In this document: piece after piece, positions 18,390-28,703 of the stretch | How positions within the stretch are numbered: position 1 is the first letter of the stretch | Layout of the letters: the number at the start of each line of letters is the position of its first letter | Assembly: GCA_002291465.1 (NCBI GenBank) | Contig: CP021238.1 | Coordinates: forward strand, 1,240,001-1,304,000 | Length of the DNA stretch: 64,000 nt | Direction: 5' to 3' | From: Mycobacterium lepraemurium | GTDB taxonomy: Bacteria > Actinomycetota > Actinomycetes > Mycobacteriales > Mycobacteriaceae | Program-made: the position numbers and the translations under genes | The notes under the pieces: model-generated | What the model saw: the letters and a program-made list of their open reading frames with translations, nothing else | The model's database searches: none | What the model was told of the DNA's origin: nothing

Positions 18390-18563
18390 ATGGCGGCGAT
18401 GAAGCCCCGGACCGGAGACGGTCCTCTCGAAGCGACAAAGGAAGGGCGCGGCATCGTGATGCGGGTACCACTTGAAGGAGGCGGTCGACTGGTCGTCGAG
18501 CTGACACCCGACGAAGCCGCCGCCCTCGGTGACGAACTCAAGGGCGTCACGAGCTCCAGCTAG
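18390..18563 (+). CDS. DUF3117 small conserved protein (Rv1211-like)
   Basis: This 57-residue protein starts MAAMKPRTGDGPLEATKEGR and contains VMRVPLEGGGRLVVELTPDE, the highly conserved DUF3117 sequence of actinobacteria. The ATG is preceded by GGAGGGAG (18376-18383). Its function is unknown. It is well conserved here although glgM, which faces it 29 bases away, is broken. Confidence 0.88.
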   Translation: MAAMKPRTGDGPLEATKEGRGIVMRVPLEGGGRLVVELTPDEAAALGDELKGVTSSS

Positions 18564-18592
18564 AGCGTGCCGCCGGACCAGTGTCGGCGGCG

Positions 18593-19763
18593 CTATGCAC
18601 ACACTTTCCGATAGATCTTCAGGGTCTGCTCGGCGACGTGGGCCAGGAGAACTCCTCGACGCAGCGCTGGCGCCCTGCCCTGCCGTAGCGCTGCGCCTTT
18701 TCCCGGTCGGCGATGAGTTCGTTGACCGCGTCGGCCAATCCGGCCTGCTAGCCCGCCGGGTCGCGCGGGTCGTAATGCACCAGCGAGCCGGTGACCCCGT
18801 CGGCGACCACCTCCGGGATGCCGCCGACGTCGGAGGCCACACCGGCGCCGCGCAGGCCATCGCCTCCAGGCTCACGATGCCCAACGGCTCGTACACCGAA
18901 GGGCACACGAAAACCGATGCGGCCGAAAGCATTTCGCGTAGTTCCCCGATGGGAAGCATTTCCCGGATCCAGAACACGCCGGTGCGGCCGCGGGCCAGGG
19001 CGGCCACAGCGTCGCGGATCTCGTCGGCGATCTCCGGGGTGTCCGGCGCGCCGGCGCACAACAGCACCTGCACCTCGGGACTGAACCGGTGCGCGGCCGC
19101 CACCAGATGCGCGAGCCCCTTCTGCCGGGTGATCCGGCCCACGAACACCACCAAGGGCCGGGCCGGGTCGATGCCCAGTTCGGCCAGCATCGATCCGGTC
19201 TGCATCGGGCCGGCGGGATACCAGACGTCGGTGTCGACGCCGTTGCGGATGACGTGCACCGCACTGGGATCCAGCGCCGGGTAGACCCGCAGGATGTCCT
19301 CGCGCATCGCGGAGCTGACCGCGATCCCGGCGTGGGCGGCCAGCACCGCAGTGTGCTCGACCCAGGTCGAGATCCGGTAGCCCCCGCCCAGCTGCTCGGC
19401 CTTCCACGGGCGCAGCGGCTCGAGCGAATGCGCGGTCAGCACGTGCGGGATGTCGTGCAGCAGCGCGGCCAGATGGCCGGCCATGCCGGTGTACCAGGTG
19501 TGTGAGTGCACGACGCTGGCCTCCGCGGCGGCGTTGGCCATCATCAGGTCGGCGGACAGGGTCGACAGCGCCGGGTTGGCGCCCTGCAGCCGCGGGTCGG
19601 GCTGGTGCACCTGCACCCCGGCGGCGCCCGGGCGTAGACCGCCCATGCAGTGCACGTCCACCGCGCACAGCCGGCGCAGCTGGGTGACGAGTTCGGTGAC
19701 GTATACCCCCGCCCCTCCGTAGACCTCCGGTGGGTATTCCCGCGTCATCATCGCCACCCGCAT
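18593..19763 (-). pseudogene. glgM: Glycosyltransferase GlgM (Rv1212c-like, formerly glgA), broken
   Basis: The product would be a GT4-family ADP-glucose-dependent glycosyltransferase that makes maltose 1-phosphate for GlgE-driven alpha-glucan synthesis. Length with corrected frames is ~390, near the 387 of M. tuberculosis. The N-terminal [20 protein letters not shown] and the donor-site VCPSVYEPLGIVSLEAMACA are clear. The frame is lost at about 18838 before VASDVGGIPEVV. An in-frame TAG stands at 18748-18750 in DPAG-stop-QAGLADAV. The last codons need another base near 18645 to read EEFSW, HVAEQTLKIYRKVCA and a stop. Several kinds of lesions in one gene make an assembly error alone unlikely. 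Confidence 0.88.
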
Positions 19764-19933
19764 ACCCGCACCGTAGTTCGGATGCGGCGGGGCCCGCGAG
19801 TCGGGCCGGGCCCACTTTCGCCGGTGATCCGTTTGCCGGCGGGGCCAATTACCTTGACGGACAGCCGCACAGAACATCGCCAATAGCCCGTTCCCCCTGG
19901 CAGCGCTTTGCCGCGGCCGATAGGTTTGAAGCC

Positions 19934-21148
19934 ATGAGGGAAGCACCACACGTGCTGGGCATCGTCCTGGCCGGCGGTGAGGGCAAGCGGCTGTATCCGC
20001 TGACCGCGGATCGCGCCAAACCCGCGGTTCCCTTCGGGGGCGCCTATCGGCTGATCGACTTCGTGCTGTCCAACCTCGTCAACGCCCGCTATTTGCGGAT
20101 CTGCGTTCTCACGCAGTACAAGTCGCATTCACTGGACCGTCACATCTCGCAGAACTGGCGGTTGAGCGGCCTGGCCGGCGAGTACATCACCCCGGTGCCG
20201 GCCCAGCAGCGGCTTGGCCCGCGCTGGTACACCGGCTCGGCCGACGCGATCTACCAGTCGCTGAATTTGATCTACGACGAAGACCCCGACTACATAGTGG
20301 TTTTCGGCGCCGACCACGTGTACCGGATGGATCCCGAGCAGATGGTTCGGTTCCACATCGACAGCGGGGCCGGCGCGACGGTGGCCGGCATCCGGCTGCC
20401 GCGCAGCGAGGCCACCGCCTTCGGCTGCATCGACTCCGACGAGTCGGGCCGCATCTGCAAGTTCGTGGAGAAGCCGCTGGATCCGCCGGGCACCCCGGGC
20501 GATCCTGAGACGACGTTCGTGTCGATGGGCAACTACATTTTCACCACCAAGGTGCTGATCGACGCGATCCGCGCCGACGCCGACGATGACCATTCCGATC
20601 ACGACATGGGCGGTGACATCATCCCGCGGCTGGTCGACGACGGGATGGCCGCGGTCTACGATTTCAGCGACAACGAGGTGCCCGGCGCCACCGACCGGGA
20701 CCGGGGCTACTGGCGCGACGTGGGGACGCTGGACGCGTTCTACGACGCGCACATGGATCTGGTGTCGGTGCATCCGGTGTTCAACCTGTACAACAAGCGC
20801 TGGCCAATTCGCGGCGAGTCGGAGAACCTGGCCCCGGCCAAGTTCGTCAACGGCGGCTCCGCGCAGGAGTCGGTGGTGGGTGCGGGCAGCATCATCTCGG
20901 CGGCCTCGGTGCGCAACTCGGTGCTGTCGTCCAACGTGGTGGTCGACGACGGGGCGATCGTGGAGGGCAGCGTGATCATGCCCGGCGCGCGGGTGGGGCG
21001 CGGCGCGGTGGTGCGCCACGCCATCCTGGACAAGAACGTGGTCGTCGGGCCCGGCGAGATGGTCGGGGTGGACCTGGAAAGAGACCGGGAGCGCTTCGCC
21101 ATCAGCGCCGGCGGCGTGGTCGCGGTGGGCAAGGGCGTCTGGATCTAA
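19934..21148 (+). CDS. glgC: Glucose-1-phosphate adenylyltransferase GlgC
   Basis: GlgC makes ADP-glucose from glucose 1-phosphate and ATP, the donor for glycogen and for GlgM. The 404 residues equal those of M. tuberculosis GlgC. The N-terminal nucleotide-binding [17 protein letters not shown] is followed by the GlgC motif [26 protein letters not shown] and, in the C-terminal domain, hexapeptide-type repeats ([17 protein letters not shown]). I chose the ATG at 19934. It is intact although its divergent partner glgM is broken, so ADP-glucose could still be made but one of its users is lost. Confidence 0.94.
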   Translation: MREAPHVLGIVLAGGEGKRLYPLTADRAKPAVPFGGAYRLIDFVLSNLVNARYLRICVLTQYKSHSLDRHISQNWRLSGLAGEYITPVPAQQRLGPRWYTGSADAIYQSLNLIYDEDPDYIVVFGADHVYRMDPEQMVRFHIDSGAGATVAGIRLPRSEATAFGCIDSDESGRICKFVEKPLDPPGTPGDPETTFVSMGNYIFTTKVLIDAIRADADDDHSDHDMGGDIIPRLVDDGMAAVYDFSDNEVPGATDRDRGYWRDVGTLDAFYDAHMDLVSVHPVFNLYNKRWPIRGESENLAPAKFVNGGSAQESVVGAGSIISAASVRNSVLSSNVVVDDGAIVEGSVIMPGARVGRGAVVRHAILDKNVVVGPGEMVGVDLERDRERFAISAGGVVAVGKGVWI

Positions 21149-21165
21149 GGTCGCCATCGCACCGC

Positions 21166-21221
21166 GAGCAGACGCAAAAGCACCCAATTCTTCGGCGTGT
21201 CGGGTGGTTTTGCGTCTGCTC
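21166..21221. repeat. GAGCAGACGCAAAA inverted-repeat element, copy 1
   Basis: A 14-base inverted repeat, GAGCAGACGCAAAA (21166-21179) and TTTTGCGTCTGCTC (21208-21221), flanks a 28-base loop containing TTCGGCGTGTCGGG. It lies between the convergent glgC and the Rv1215c-type gene. A second copy is at 42881-42946. Such elements at convergent gene ends can act as transcription terminators or be a short interspersed palindrome. It has no U-tract of the usual intrinsic kind. Confidence 0.8.
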
Positions 21222-21227
21222 AGCGGC

Positions 21228-22923
21228 TCACGGGATCTCGGGGATCAGCAGATGCGCGTCGCGGCGCGGGCCCCAGTGCAGGCTGACGCGACCGCGCGGC
21301 GAGTTCTGGTGGGCGGCCGGGATCTGGCCGGTGAGCGGATTGGTCGGGCACAGCCAGCGCCCGGCGACCACCAGCCGCAGGTGCTCGCCGGCGCGAAACA
21401 GCGTCGTCGACGGGCCCAGCGCGACGTCGACCGCGACGACCTCGCCCGCCGCGACGGGTTGCGGATCGGTGCAGGCCGCGACGGGCTGTCCCGGCCGCGA
21501 CAGCCGGGAATCCAGGGCGCGCAGTGAAACTGGTTGCCAGCCGGTGCTGACCCGGTCGCGGCCGTAGCCGTAGGACCCTTCGAACGCGACGAAGCGGTCC
21601 CGGAACCGGCCGGGGTGCCACTTCTCCACGCCGACGAACAGGTTCGCGTCGTCGCAGCCGTGCAGTTCCACCCACAGCCGGGCGGCCATCGGCCCGGTCA
21701 GTTCCACGTCGTCGGGCACCGTTCAGGTGAAACATGCTGCGCGGGAACGTGTTCCGAATGTCACCCTGCCCGGCTGTGCGGCCGGGTCGGTTCTCAGCAC
21801 CCCGGCGTCACCCAGATGCAGTGCGCGCCAGCGGGTCCGGGCCAACGGCCATTCGGATTCCTCGCGCACCGCCGTGACGGTGTCGCGGTCCTCGCGTACC
21901 TCGAGGCGCACGCTGCGCGCGGCCGGGGCCCCGTCCAGCACACCGCGGAAGAAGCTCAACTGTTCGGCCAGCGCCTCCTCGGCGTAAAAGGTCGCCCACT
22001 TGCCGCCGCGATGGGTGTAGAGCCGGGCATGTGTCGAGCTGCTGTGCGTGAAGGCGCGCAGCGAGCCGCGGCTGTGTAAGTTGTTGTCGGAGAAGCTGCC
22101 ACAGACCAGCATGGGCGCGGTGATCGCCGACAGGTCGGGCACCAGCGAGCGCCAGAACTCGCCGCGCAGCGGGTGGCGGTCCTGCATGTCCTGCAAGTCG
22201 TAGGCCTGGCGGGTATCGCGTCGCACATTGCGTGACCACATCCGGATGAAGCCCAACTCGCGCCCACCGCCGGGAAACATCAGGTCCCGGTAGGCGTCGG
22301 TGAAGCCCTCCCACGGGCAGATCGCCCGCAGCGCCGGCGGATGCAGGGCGGCGACCGCGTATTGGCTGATGGCCAGGTAGGACACCCCCAGCATGACGAC
22401 GTTGCCGTCGCTCCACGGCTGCCTGGCGATCCACTGCACCAGGTCGTAGGTGTCCTCGGCCTCGCGGCGCGACAACAGGTTTCCGGTGCCCTCCGAACGG
22501 CCGCAGCCGCGCGAGTCGGCGTTCACCACGACGAAGCCCTGCGCCGTCCACCAGGCGGGATCGGGCGCCTCCCAACCGGTCAGCGCCGAGAAGGTCACCG
22601 GTCGCGGCTGGCGTAGTATCCGGTACTGCGCCGAAAAGGTCCACCGGTTGCCCCGCCGCTTGGGCAGGTTGTCCTTGCCGTACGGGTGAATGCTCAGGGT
22701 GACCGGTCGCGGCCCGGCGTCCGGCTTGCGAAAGACGTTGATTCGCAACACGCGTTGCGTCGCGGGTGGGGACGGCTACGTCCCGTTCGACGTGCAGGTC
22801 CGCGGGTGGGTCGGTGACGGTGACGGGCGGTTTGGTGACGCCGCGAATCCTGCTCAGCGCGTAGCGCAGTGCGCCGGAGCGCCGCCAGGGACGGTCCAGT
22901 GCCGGCATCCGAGTGGGCGGCAC
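21228..22923 (-). pseudogene. CocE/NonD-type X-Pro dipeptidyl-peptidase-like hydrolase (Rv1215c-like), broken
   Basis: With corrections the protein would be about 565 residues, close to the 561 of Rv1215c. It is a serine hydrolase of the CocE/NonD group: ADSRGCGRSEGTGN, the nucleophile region VMLGVSYLAISQYAV, and a C-terminal jelly-roll domain (ELTGPMAARLWVELHG). The frame shifts near 22751, where an extra base splits RDAT from VLRINVFRKP. An in-frame TGA (21723-21725) lies between ACFT and TVPDDVELTG. The family has Trp at this place (FTW), so a TGG to TGA change is likely. The esterase or peptidase substrate is not known. Confidence 0.85.
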
Positions 22924-22952
22924 GCCAATACCCTAGGCGCTCGGCGGCGCGC

Positions 22953-23633
22953 CTACCAGAGGTAGGGGGCCAGCCGGTAGCGCACCTTCTGGGTGTAGTC
23001 GGGGTATCCGGGTAGTTCCTGCAGCAGCAGCTTTTCCTCGTCGAAGATGCGCAGCGCGAGTAGCGCGGTGCCCGGGACGACGAACAGCAGCCCCCAGTAC
23101 GAGCCGAGCGCCAGCGGGATGCCGATCATCATGATCACACGTTTCCGGTGTACATCGGGTGACGCACGAATCGATACAGCCCGCTGGAGACCAGTGTCTG
23201 GCCGGCTTCCACCGTGACTGTCGCTGCGGCGTAACTGTTTTGAATGACCACCAGCATGGCGATCCCGAGGCCGGTCGCCACCAGCACGTCGCCGAGCAGC
23301 GACAGCCAGGCCGGCACCGACGACCAGCCGAACCGGTGGTCGAGCGCGCTGAACACCATCGCCGCGAACAGGCCCAGGAACGAGCTCGTGATGATGAACT
23401 TCTGCGCGGTCCGGGGTTCGGCCCGCGGGCCCGCGCGCATGCGGCGCTGCAGGGCCGCGGGGTGGGTGCGGGCCAGGTAGGCGGCGGGCACGATGGTCGC
23501 CACCGTGAACACCGCGATGAAAACCCAGGCCTGCCAGTAGTGCAGGCGTGGCGGCCGGCAGCAGCAGGATCAAGATCCAGGAGAGAATTCCCCAGACGGA
23601 CGTCGCCGTCATCCGGAGTCCGGTTTTCATCAC
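22953..23633 (-). pseudogene. Isoprenylcysteine methyltransferase-like membrane protein (Rv1216c-like), frameshifted
   Basis: The reconstructed protein of about 225 residues has four to five membrane segments. Its C-terminal motif SSGLYRFVRHPMYTGNV, then PGTALLALRIFDEEKLL, marks the ICMT/phospholipid-methyltransferase-like family. Frame changes occur near 23543 (before YWQAWVFIAVFTVATIV) and near 23137. At the second place a TG dinucleotide seems to have been gained: GTGTG instead of GTG gives a premature TGA, whereas removal restores MYTGNVIMMIGIPLALGSYWG. It lies 6 bases after the ABC transporter permease gene on the same strand, suggesting an operon with it and the TetR regulator. Confidence 0.82.
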
Positions 23634-23639
23634 GCTCTC

Positions 23640-25284
23640 CTAGCAACGTAGGTCGCGGCGCCGAAAAGCCATGGCACCGAGAATGGTCAACCCTATGTCG
23701 ATGGCCAGTAGCCATAACAGGGGTACGGCGGTGAAATCTGCGCCGACTCTGGGAATGTGGGCGAACGGTTCCAGGTCGAGCAGCCACTGGGAGAACCCGG
23801 CCAGCGACCCGATCAGATACAGGGCGACGAAGCCGATCAGCACGCCCCAGGCCACCGGGGCGAACCGCGGCGCGACGCCGAAGACGCAGCCCGTCGCCGC
23901 CGACAGCAGCCAGACCGCGGGCAGTTGGACGGCCGCGCTGGCCACCACCATGGCCAGCTTGCCGCCGACATCACCGGCCGCGATGCCGTAGACCAGGCCG
24001 GCGACCGTTCCGCTGGCCAGCATCGCCACCCCGGACCCGGCTAGCGCGATCACCAAATGACTTGCCAGCCAACGGGTTCGCGACACCGCACCGGCCAACA
24101 CCGTTTCGGCGCGTTGGCTCGATTCCTCCTGGTGCAACCGCAGGGTGAGCGAGACGGCGAACGCGGCGGCGACCATGCCCATCATGGCGAACGCCACGGC
24201 GATGAACGCGTCCTCGAGAGTGCTGGTGCCGCCCATCCGCGCGACGATGTCGCGCGCCTCTCCGCTGTCGCCCAGCTCGTCGCCGATGCCGTGCACCACG
24301 CTGCCGATCAGCAGGCCGTACAGGGCCAGTCCCGCCGTCCACAACAGCAGCGCGGCGCGGTCCAGCCGCCACGCCAGCCCAAAGGTGTCGCCCAACCGCG
24401 GCGCGGCGGTGGCCGGGCCGGGCGCGCTCGGCGATCAGCCCGGCGCCGACGTCGCGGCCGGCGAGCAGCCGGTAGGCCAGCACGGTCAGGCCGGCCGTGG
24501 TCACCAGGTGCAGCACCAGCACCCACCAGCGATCGCCCGCATAGGGTTTCACCAGCAGCGACCAGCCCAGTGGGGACAGCCAGGGCAGGCCGCCCGGGCC
24601 GGCGTCGCCGACGGCACGCACGGTGAAGGCGGTGCCCAGGACGGCGAACGCGGCGCCGCGCGCGAACCGGGCGCTGGGCGACAGTTGCGCGGTGACGGCG
24701 GCCACCGCGGTGAACGCCAGGCCCGAGCAGGCCAAGGCTGCGCCGAAGGCCAGCGACCCGCCGGCCGGGACGTCGGTGCCCAGCAGCCCCGCCGCGCCGA
24801 TCGCGCCGGTGGCGATCGAGGCGGCGAATGACAGCGTCAGCGCCGCGGTCAGGCTGGCGTAGCGGCCGATCGCGGTGGAGTCCACCAGCTCGGTGTGCCT
24901 GTTTTCCTCGTCCGCGCGGGTGTGCCGGATCACCGTGAGGATGACCGCGACGGCGACCAGCACGTGAAACATTCCGGCTTTCCAAATCCCCACGGCCCCA
25001 AGGCTGTCGCTGTACACCTGGTCGTACAGGGCGCGCTGGGCCGGGCTGGCCATGATGGAGGCGGCGAAACCGGCCCGCGCGGCGGCGGTGGGGTAGACTT
25101 TCTCGATGCTGCCGACGTAGACCGTGGACAACGGCACGGACAGTAGTAACACCCACAGCGGCAACGAGATTCGGTCACGGCGCAGGTAGAGGCGCAGCAT
25201 CTGCAGCGTGCCGGAGAAGTTCGAACCGCCCAGCGGCGCGGGCGAGGCCGATGCGGACGGCCGGTTCAGCGTTGTCGCGCTCAT
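23640..25284 (-). pseudogene. ABC transporter permease (Rv1217c-like), frameshifted
   Basis: The permease would have ~548 residues and about 12 membrane segments in two halves, as in tetronasin-type exporters. It starts [11 protein letters not shown] at 25284, overlapping the ATPase stop as ATGA. The first half is clean up to LLAGRDVGAGLIAERA. Near 24420 one base is missing, after which GDTFGLAWRLDRAALLLWTAG continues in another frame to the end RRRDLRC. In M. tuberculosis Rv1217c-Rv1218c is a multidrug efflux pump controlled by Rv1219c. Here both subunits are damaged. Confidence 0.85.
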
Positions 25285-26227
25285 GACAGCGACACCTCGG
25301 CCTCGTGGGCTCCGCGCTCGCCGTCGGTCCCGGAGGGGTCGTAGTGGCGCAAGAAGAGCTCTTCGAGGGTCGGGGGGGCTGGCTGACCAGACCGCGCACC
25401 CCGGCATCCCCGAGCACCCGGATGAGCTCACCGAGGCTTTCGCTGTCGACCTGCGCGCGCAGCGTGTTGCCCTCGATGCTGACGTCCTCGACGCCCTTGA
25501 TCCGCCTGAGATCACCGGGGTAACCCGTCATTTCGGCCTTGATCGAGGTTCGGCTCAGATGCCGCATCGAGCTCAGCGAACCGCTTTCGATGGTCTTGCC
25601 GGCCCGGATGATCGTCACCCTTTCGCACAACGCCTCCGTCTCGGCCAAGATGTGGCTGGATAGCAGCACCGTGGTGCCCCGGTCCCGGGCCTGCGCCACG
25701 CACTGTTGAAACACGTTCTCCATCAACGGGTCCAGGCCGCTGCTGGGCTCGTCCAAGAGAAGCAGCCGGGCGCGCGACGAGAACGCCGAAATCAGCGAAA
25801 CCTTCTGCCGGTTGCCCTTGGAGTAGGTGCGTGCCTTCTTGTGCGGGTCGAGGTCGAAGCGCTCGATCAGCTCGGCGCGGCGCTTCTTGTCGACGCTGCC
25901 GCGCATGCGGGCCAGCAGGTCAATGATCTCGCCGCCGGTCAGTGACGGCCACAGCGTGACATCGACTGGAAAATAATCGATTTGGCGATGAAGTTCGACG
26001 GCTTGGGTCCACGGGTCGCCGCCCAGCAGCCGCGTCGTGCCGCCGTCGGCTTTCACCAGTCCCAGCAGGATGCGGATCGTGGTCGACTTGCCGGCGCCGT
26101 TGGGCCCCAGGAAAGCGTGGACTTCTCCCTCCCGCACGGTGAGGTCGAGACCGTCCAGTGCCCGCACCGCACCGAAGTTCTTGGTGAGCCCGCGGATCTC
26201 GATGGGCGCAAAACCGTCAGTTGCCAT
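25281..26227 (-). pseudogene. ABC transporter ATP-binding protein (Rv1218c-like), frameshifted near its end
   Basis: The ATPase subunit has a Walker [11 protein letters not shown], the Q-loop region [12 protein letters not shown], a [11 protein letters not shown] signature and a Walker [13 protein letters not shown]. Residues 1-285 are clean. In [18 protein letters not shown], the family C-terminal pattern, the C run is seven instead of five bases (G7 at 25372-25378). This shifts the tail out of frame and through the real stop at 25281-25283. The nucleotide-binding core would survive, but the last ~25 residues are replaced by a long read-through into the permease gene. It could be slippage or a sequencing fault. 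Confidence 0.82.
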
Positions 26228-26864
26228 GGGAATCTCCTTGATCTTTGGCAGCCAGAAATGCGTCGTACATGGTGCGGTCCGCCATCAGGCCCTCGGTGTA
26301 GATCTCGAGGGCGGGCAGGATCATGTCGCGCGAATAGCCGCGCAACACCGCACGCAAATCGGTTGGGTTGTCATGCATTTGCAGATAGAGCAGCAGTCCG
26401 CCGCCTCCGGTGATCCCGAGATATTTGGCCCTGGCCCGGGGATCGCGACTGGGTTTGATCGTCCCGGCCCGCACGCCTTCTGCCAGGTATCCCTCGGCGT
26501 TCTCGATCATCTGGCGCCACAGCATCTTCGCCAGGTCGCCGCCGGTCTGCATGCTGCGCAGCACGTAGGCGATCAGCGGTGCGAATTCCTCGATATCGGC
26601 CAATTGCCCGAACCAGACGGCCGGGTCGTTGGTCTGCAGCGCCTCGGTCTTGCTCTCGCGGATCTGCTCGGCGATGTGGTCGTCGCACGCCTTGCGCAGG
26701 CCCTCCTTGGAGGCGAAGTGGTGGATCACCAGCGCGGCGCTCACCCCGGCCGCCTCGGCGATCCGGCGCAGCCCGACGCCGAACCCGTGTTCGCCGAATT
26801 GCTCGATGGCCGCGTCCCGGATCCGGGCGGCGGCGGTGAAGTCGGCTGAACGCATGTTCAGCAT
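26217..26864 (-). CDS. TetR-family repressor (Rv1219c-like)
   Basis: The 215-residue protein has an N-terminal helix-turn-helix ([42 protein letters not shown]) and an effector-binding C-terminal domain. Its M. tuberculosis orthologue represses the adjacent Rv1218c-Rv1217c-Rv1216c efflux genes. The stop lies 11 bases inside the start region of the ATPase gene. Two starts are possible: MLNMRSADF at 26864 or MRSADF at 26855. The promoter region contains an operator-like repeat. The regulator is intact although its target pump is broken. Confidence 0.9.
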   Translation of the reverse strand: MLNMRSADFTAAARIRDAAIEQFGEHGFGVGLRRIAEAAGVSAALVIHHFASKEGLRKACDDHIAEQIRESKTEALQTNDPAVWFGQLADIEEFAPLIAYVLRSMQTGGDLAKMLWRQMIENAEGYLAEGVRAGTIKPSRDPRARAKYLGITGGGGLLLYLQMHDNPTDLRAVLRGYSRDMILPALEIYTEGLMADRTMYDAFLAAKDQGDSHGN

Positions 26865-26883
26865 ACTAAACGTATGTTCAGCA
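26854..26883. promoter_or_regulatory. Putative operator of the TetR-type gene
   Basis: ATGTTCAGCA occurs twice (26854-26863 and 26874-26883) in direct orientation, 20 bases apart. Between them CATAC-TAAAC-GTATG (26862-26876) forms an inverted repeat of 5 bases with a 5-base centre. The element overlaps the start codon of the TetR gene, which suits autorepression. Function is inferred from position and symmetry. Confidence 0.6.
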
Positions 26884-26961
26884 CGCGGTCAAGGAGGGCA
26901 CGCGTCAAGAATCGGTAAAAACGCGGCCGGCCCGGCAAGGGCGCGACGGGCCCGGGTCGTG

Positions 26962-27630
26962 TCAGTCGCGCACCGCGGCCAGGATGCCGTCGCCGAGCGG
27001 CACCAGCGCCGGAGTGAGCCGCTCGTCCTCGGCGATGAGCCGCGCCGCCTCGCGCACCGCGACCACCTCGGCGTCGCGGGCGGCCGGGTTGCCGGCGCGC
27101 CCGCCCAGCGCGGCCCGGTGCACCACGATCACGCCGCCGGGCCGCAGCAGCCGCACCCCCTCGACCACATAGTCCGGCTGGTCGATCGGGTCGGCGTCGA
27201 TGAACACCAGGTCATAAGACTCGTCGGCGAGCCGGGTGAGCACCTCCTGGGCGCGGCCGCCGATCAGCCGGGTGCGCGACGGCCCGATGCCGGCCTCGGC
27301 GAACGCCTGCTTGGCCAGCCGCAGGTACTCCGGCTCGATGTCGATCGTGGTCAGGACGCCGTCGTCGCCCATGCCCGACAGCAACCACAGCCCGCTGACG
27401 CCCGCGCCGGTGCCCACCTCGGCGATCGCCTTGCCGCCGCTCAGCTTGGTCAGCAGGCTCAACAACGCGCCGACCGCCGGCGTCACCGCGCCCGCCCCGA
27501 TGTCGACGGCCCGCTCGCGGGCGGCCGCCAACAGCGCGTCTTCGGAGATCGAGGCCTCGGCATGGGCGACCAGCGATTCGGCCCGACTGGGCGCTGTCTG
27601 GCCGGGGGCTTCTGCGTCGATGCCGTCCAT
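26962..27630 (-). CDS. O-methyltransferase (Rv1220c-like)
   Basis: The 222-residue protein (from [12 protein letters not shown]) is a class I SAM-dependent O-methyltransferase of the catechol-O-methyltransferase type. The SAM motif I is [18 protein letters not shown], an acidic TTIDIEPEY motif II follows, and [15 protein letters not shown] holds the metal-binding acidic residues. The orthologue has 215 residues. I chose the ATG at 27630 rather than a longer start. It is divergent from sigE. The methyl acceptor is unknown. Confidence 0.85.
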   Translation of the reverse strand: MDGIDAEAPGQTAPSRAESLVAHAEASISEDALLAAARERAVDIGAGAVTPAVGALLSLLTKLSGGKAIAEVGTGAGVSGLWLLSGMGDDGVLTTIDIEPEYLRLAKQAFAEAGIGPSRTRLIGGRAQEVLTRLADESYDLVFIDADPIDQPDYVVEGVRLLRPGGVIVVHRAALGGRAGNPAARDAEVVAVREAARLIAEDERLTPALVPLGDGILAAVRD

Positions 27631-27831
27631 GCCCGCAGCGTATTCCAATTCACCGCGCAGTCCGACAGGCGCGCCTGAACCCGATCCCGCCGACACGCCC
27701 GACCGGCACGCCGCGTTTAAGGTCACCGGGCGATGGATATCTCCTGCACAGCGCAGGTAACGAAAAGGTTTCTCAGGCTCAGCTCAGATTGTTCATATAC
27801 CGCACATACGCCGATACGCGACGGTGTCCGT

Positions 27832-28608
27832 ATGGATCGCGGAGCGCGGGAGACCGGGAATGGAGCGCGGGAGACCGGGAATACCGAATGGCAGCTGCCT
27901 GTTGCCGCCAATGACGAAATGCCGCTGATCGGCATGCCGAATTCGGAGGAATTGATCATCACCACGCTTTTGAGGCCGTCCAGCATGTCGCACGCGCACG
28001 ACCCTTCCGCCGACGGGTGGGCGGAGCCGTCCGACGGGCTGCAGGGCACCGCGGTTTTCGACGCGACCGGCGACAAGACGGCCATGCCGTCGTGGGACGA
28101 GCTGGTGCGCCAGCACGCCGACCGGGTGTACCGGCTGGCCTACCGGCTTTCCGGCAATCAGCACGACGCCGAAGACCTCACCCAGGAGACCTTCATCCGG
28201 GTGTTCCGGTCGGTGCAGAACTACCAGCCGGGAACCTTCGAGGGCTGGCTGCACCGCATCACCACCAACCTGTTCCTGGACATGGTCCGTCGGCGCTCGC
28301 GCATCCGGATGGAGGCGCTGCCCGAGGACTACGAGCGGGTGCCCGCCGACGAGCCCAATCCCGAAGAGATCTACCACGATTCGCGGCTCGGCCCCGACCT
28401 GCAGGCCGCGCTGGACTCGCTGCCGCCGGAGTTCCGCGCCGCGGTCGTGCTGTGCGACATCGAGGGCCTGTCGTATAAGGAGATCGGCGCGACGCTGGGG
28501 GTGAAGCTGGGCACCGTGCGCAGCCGCATCCACCGCGGCCGCCAGGCCCTGCGCGATTACCTGGCCGCGCACCCCGACCACGACGCGCTGCGCGCCTCCT
28601 CGGCGTAG
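27832..28608 (+). CDS. sigE: ECF RNA polymerase sigma factor SigE
   Basis: SigE directs transcription in response to envelope, heat and surfactant stress and is held inactive by RseA. Sigma-2 region [19 protein letters not shown] and [11 protein letters not shown] is at about residues 88-160, sigma-4 region [20 protein letters not shown] to [15 protein letters not shown] at about 188-245. I use the ATG at 27832, giving 258 residues beside 257 in M. tuberculosis; an upstream ATG at 27733 also reads through in frame. SigE is known to have several translation starts. The first 20 residues contain a tandem GARETGN duplication. The C-terminus ends HDALRASSA. Confidence 0.93.
   Translation: MDRGARETGNGARETGNTEWQLPVAANDEMPLIGMPNSEELIITTLLRPSSMSHAHDPSADGWAEPSDGLQGTAVFDATGDKTAMPSWDELVRQHADRVYRLAYRLSGNQHDAEDLTQETFIRVFRSVQNYQPGTFEGWLHRITTNLFLDMVRRRSRIRMEALPEDYERVPADEPNPEEIYHDSRLGPDLQAALDSLPPEFRAAVVLCDIEGLSYKEIGATLGVKLGTVRSRIHRGRQALRDYLAAHPDHDALRASSA
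27841..27882 (+). repeat. 21-bp in-frame tandem duplication in the sigE N-terminus
   Basis: Two adjacent identical 21-base units (27841-27861 and 27862-27882) encode GARETGN twice just after the chosen start codon. The length is the same as the duplication in the PPE gene. Confidence 0.92.
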
Positions 28609-28703
28609 TCAGCGCCCGCCCGGCTAACGTTCGGGCAGCTATTCAGCGGCTTTGCGGTCTTGCCCTCGGTATCGGGCGCCCTGTCGCGCTACATTCGAAG
28701 AAG

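Noticed and set aside
21723..21725. UGA read as selenocysteine or tryptophan
   Set aside because: TAG and TAA stops occur likewise in other broken genes, and there is no sign of a selenocysteine insertion element.
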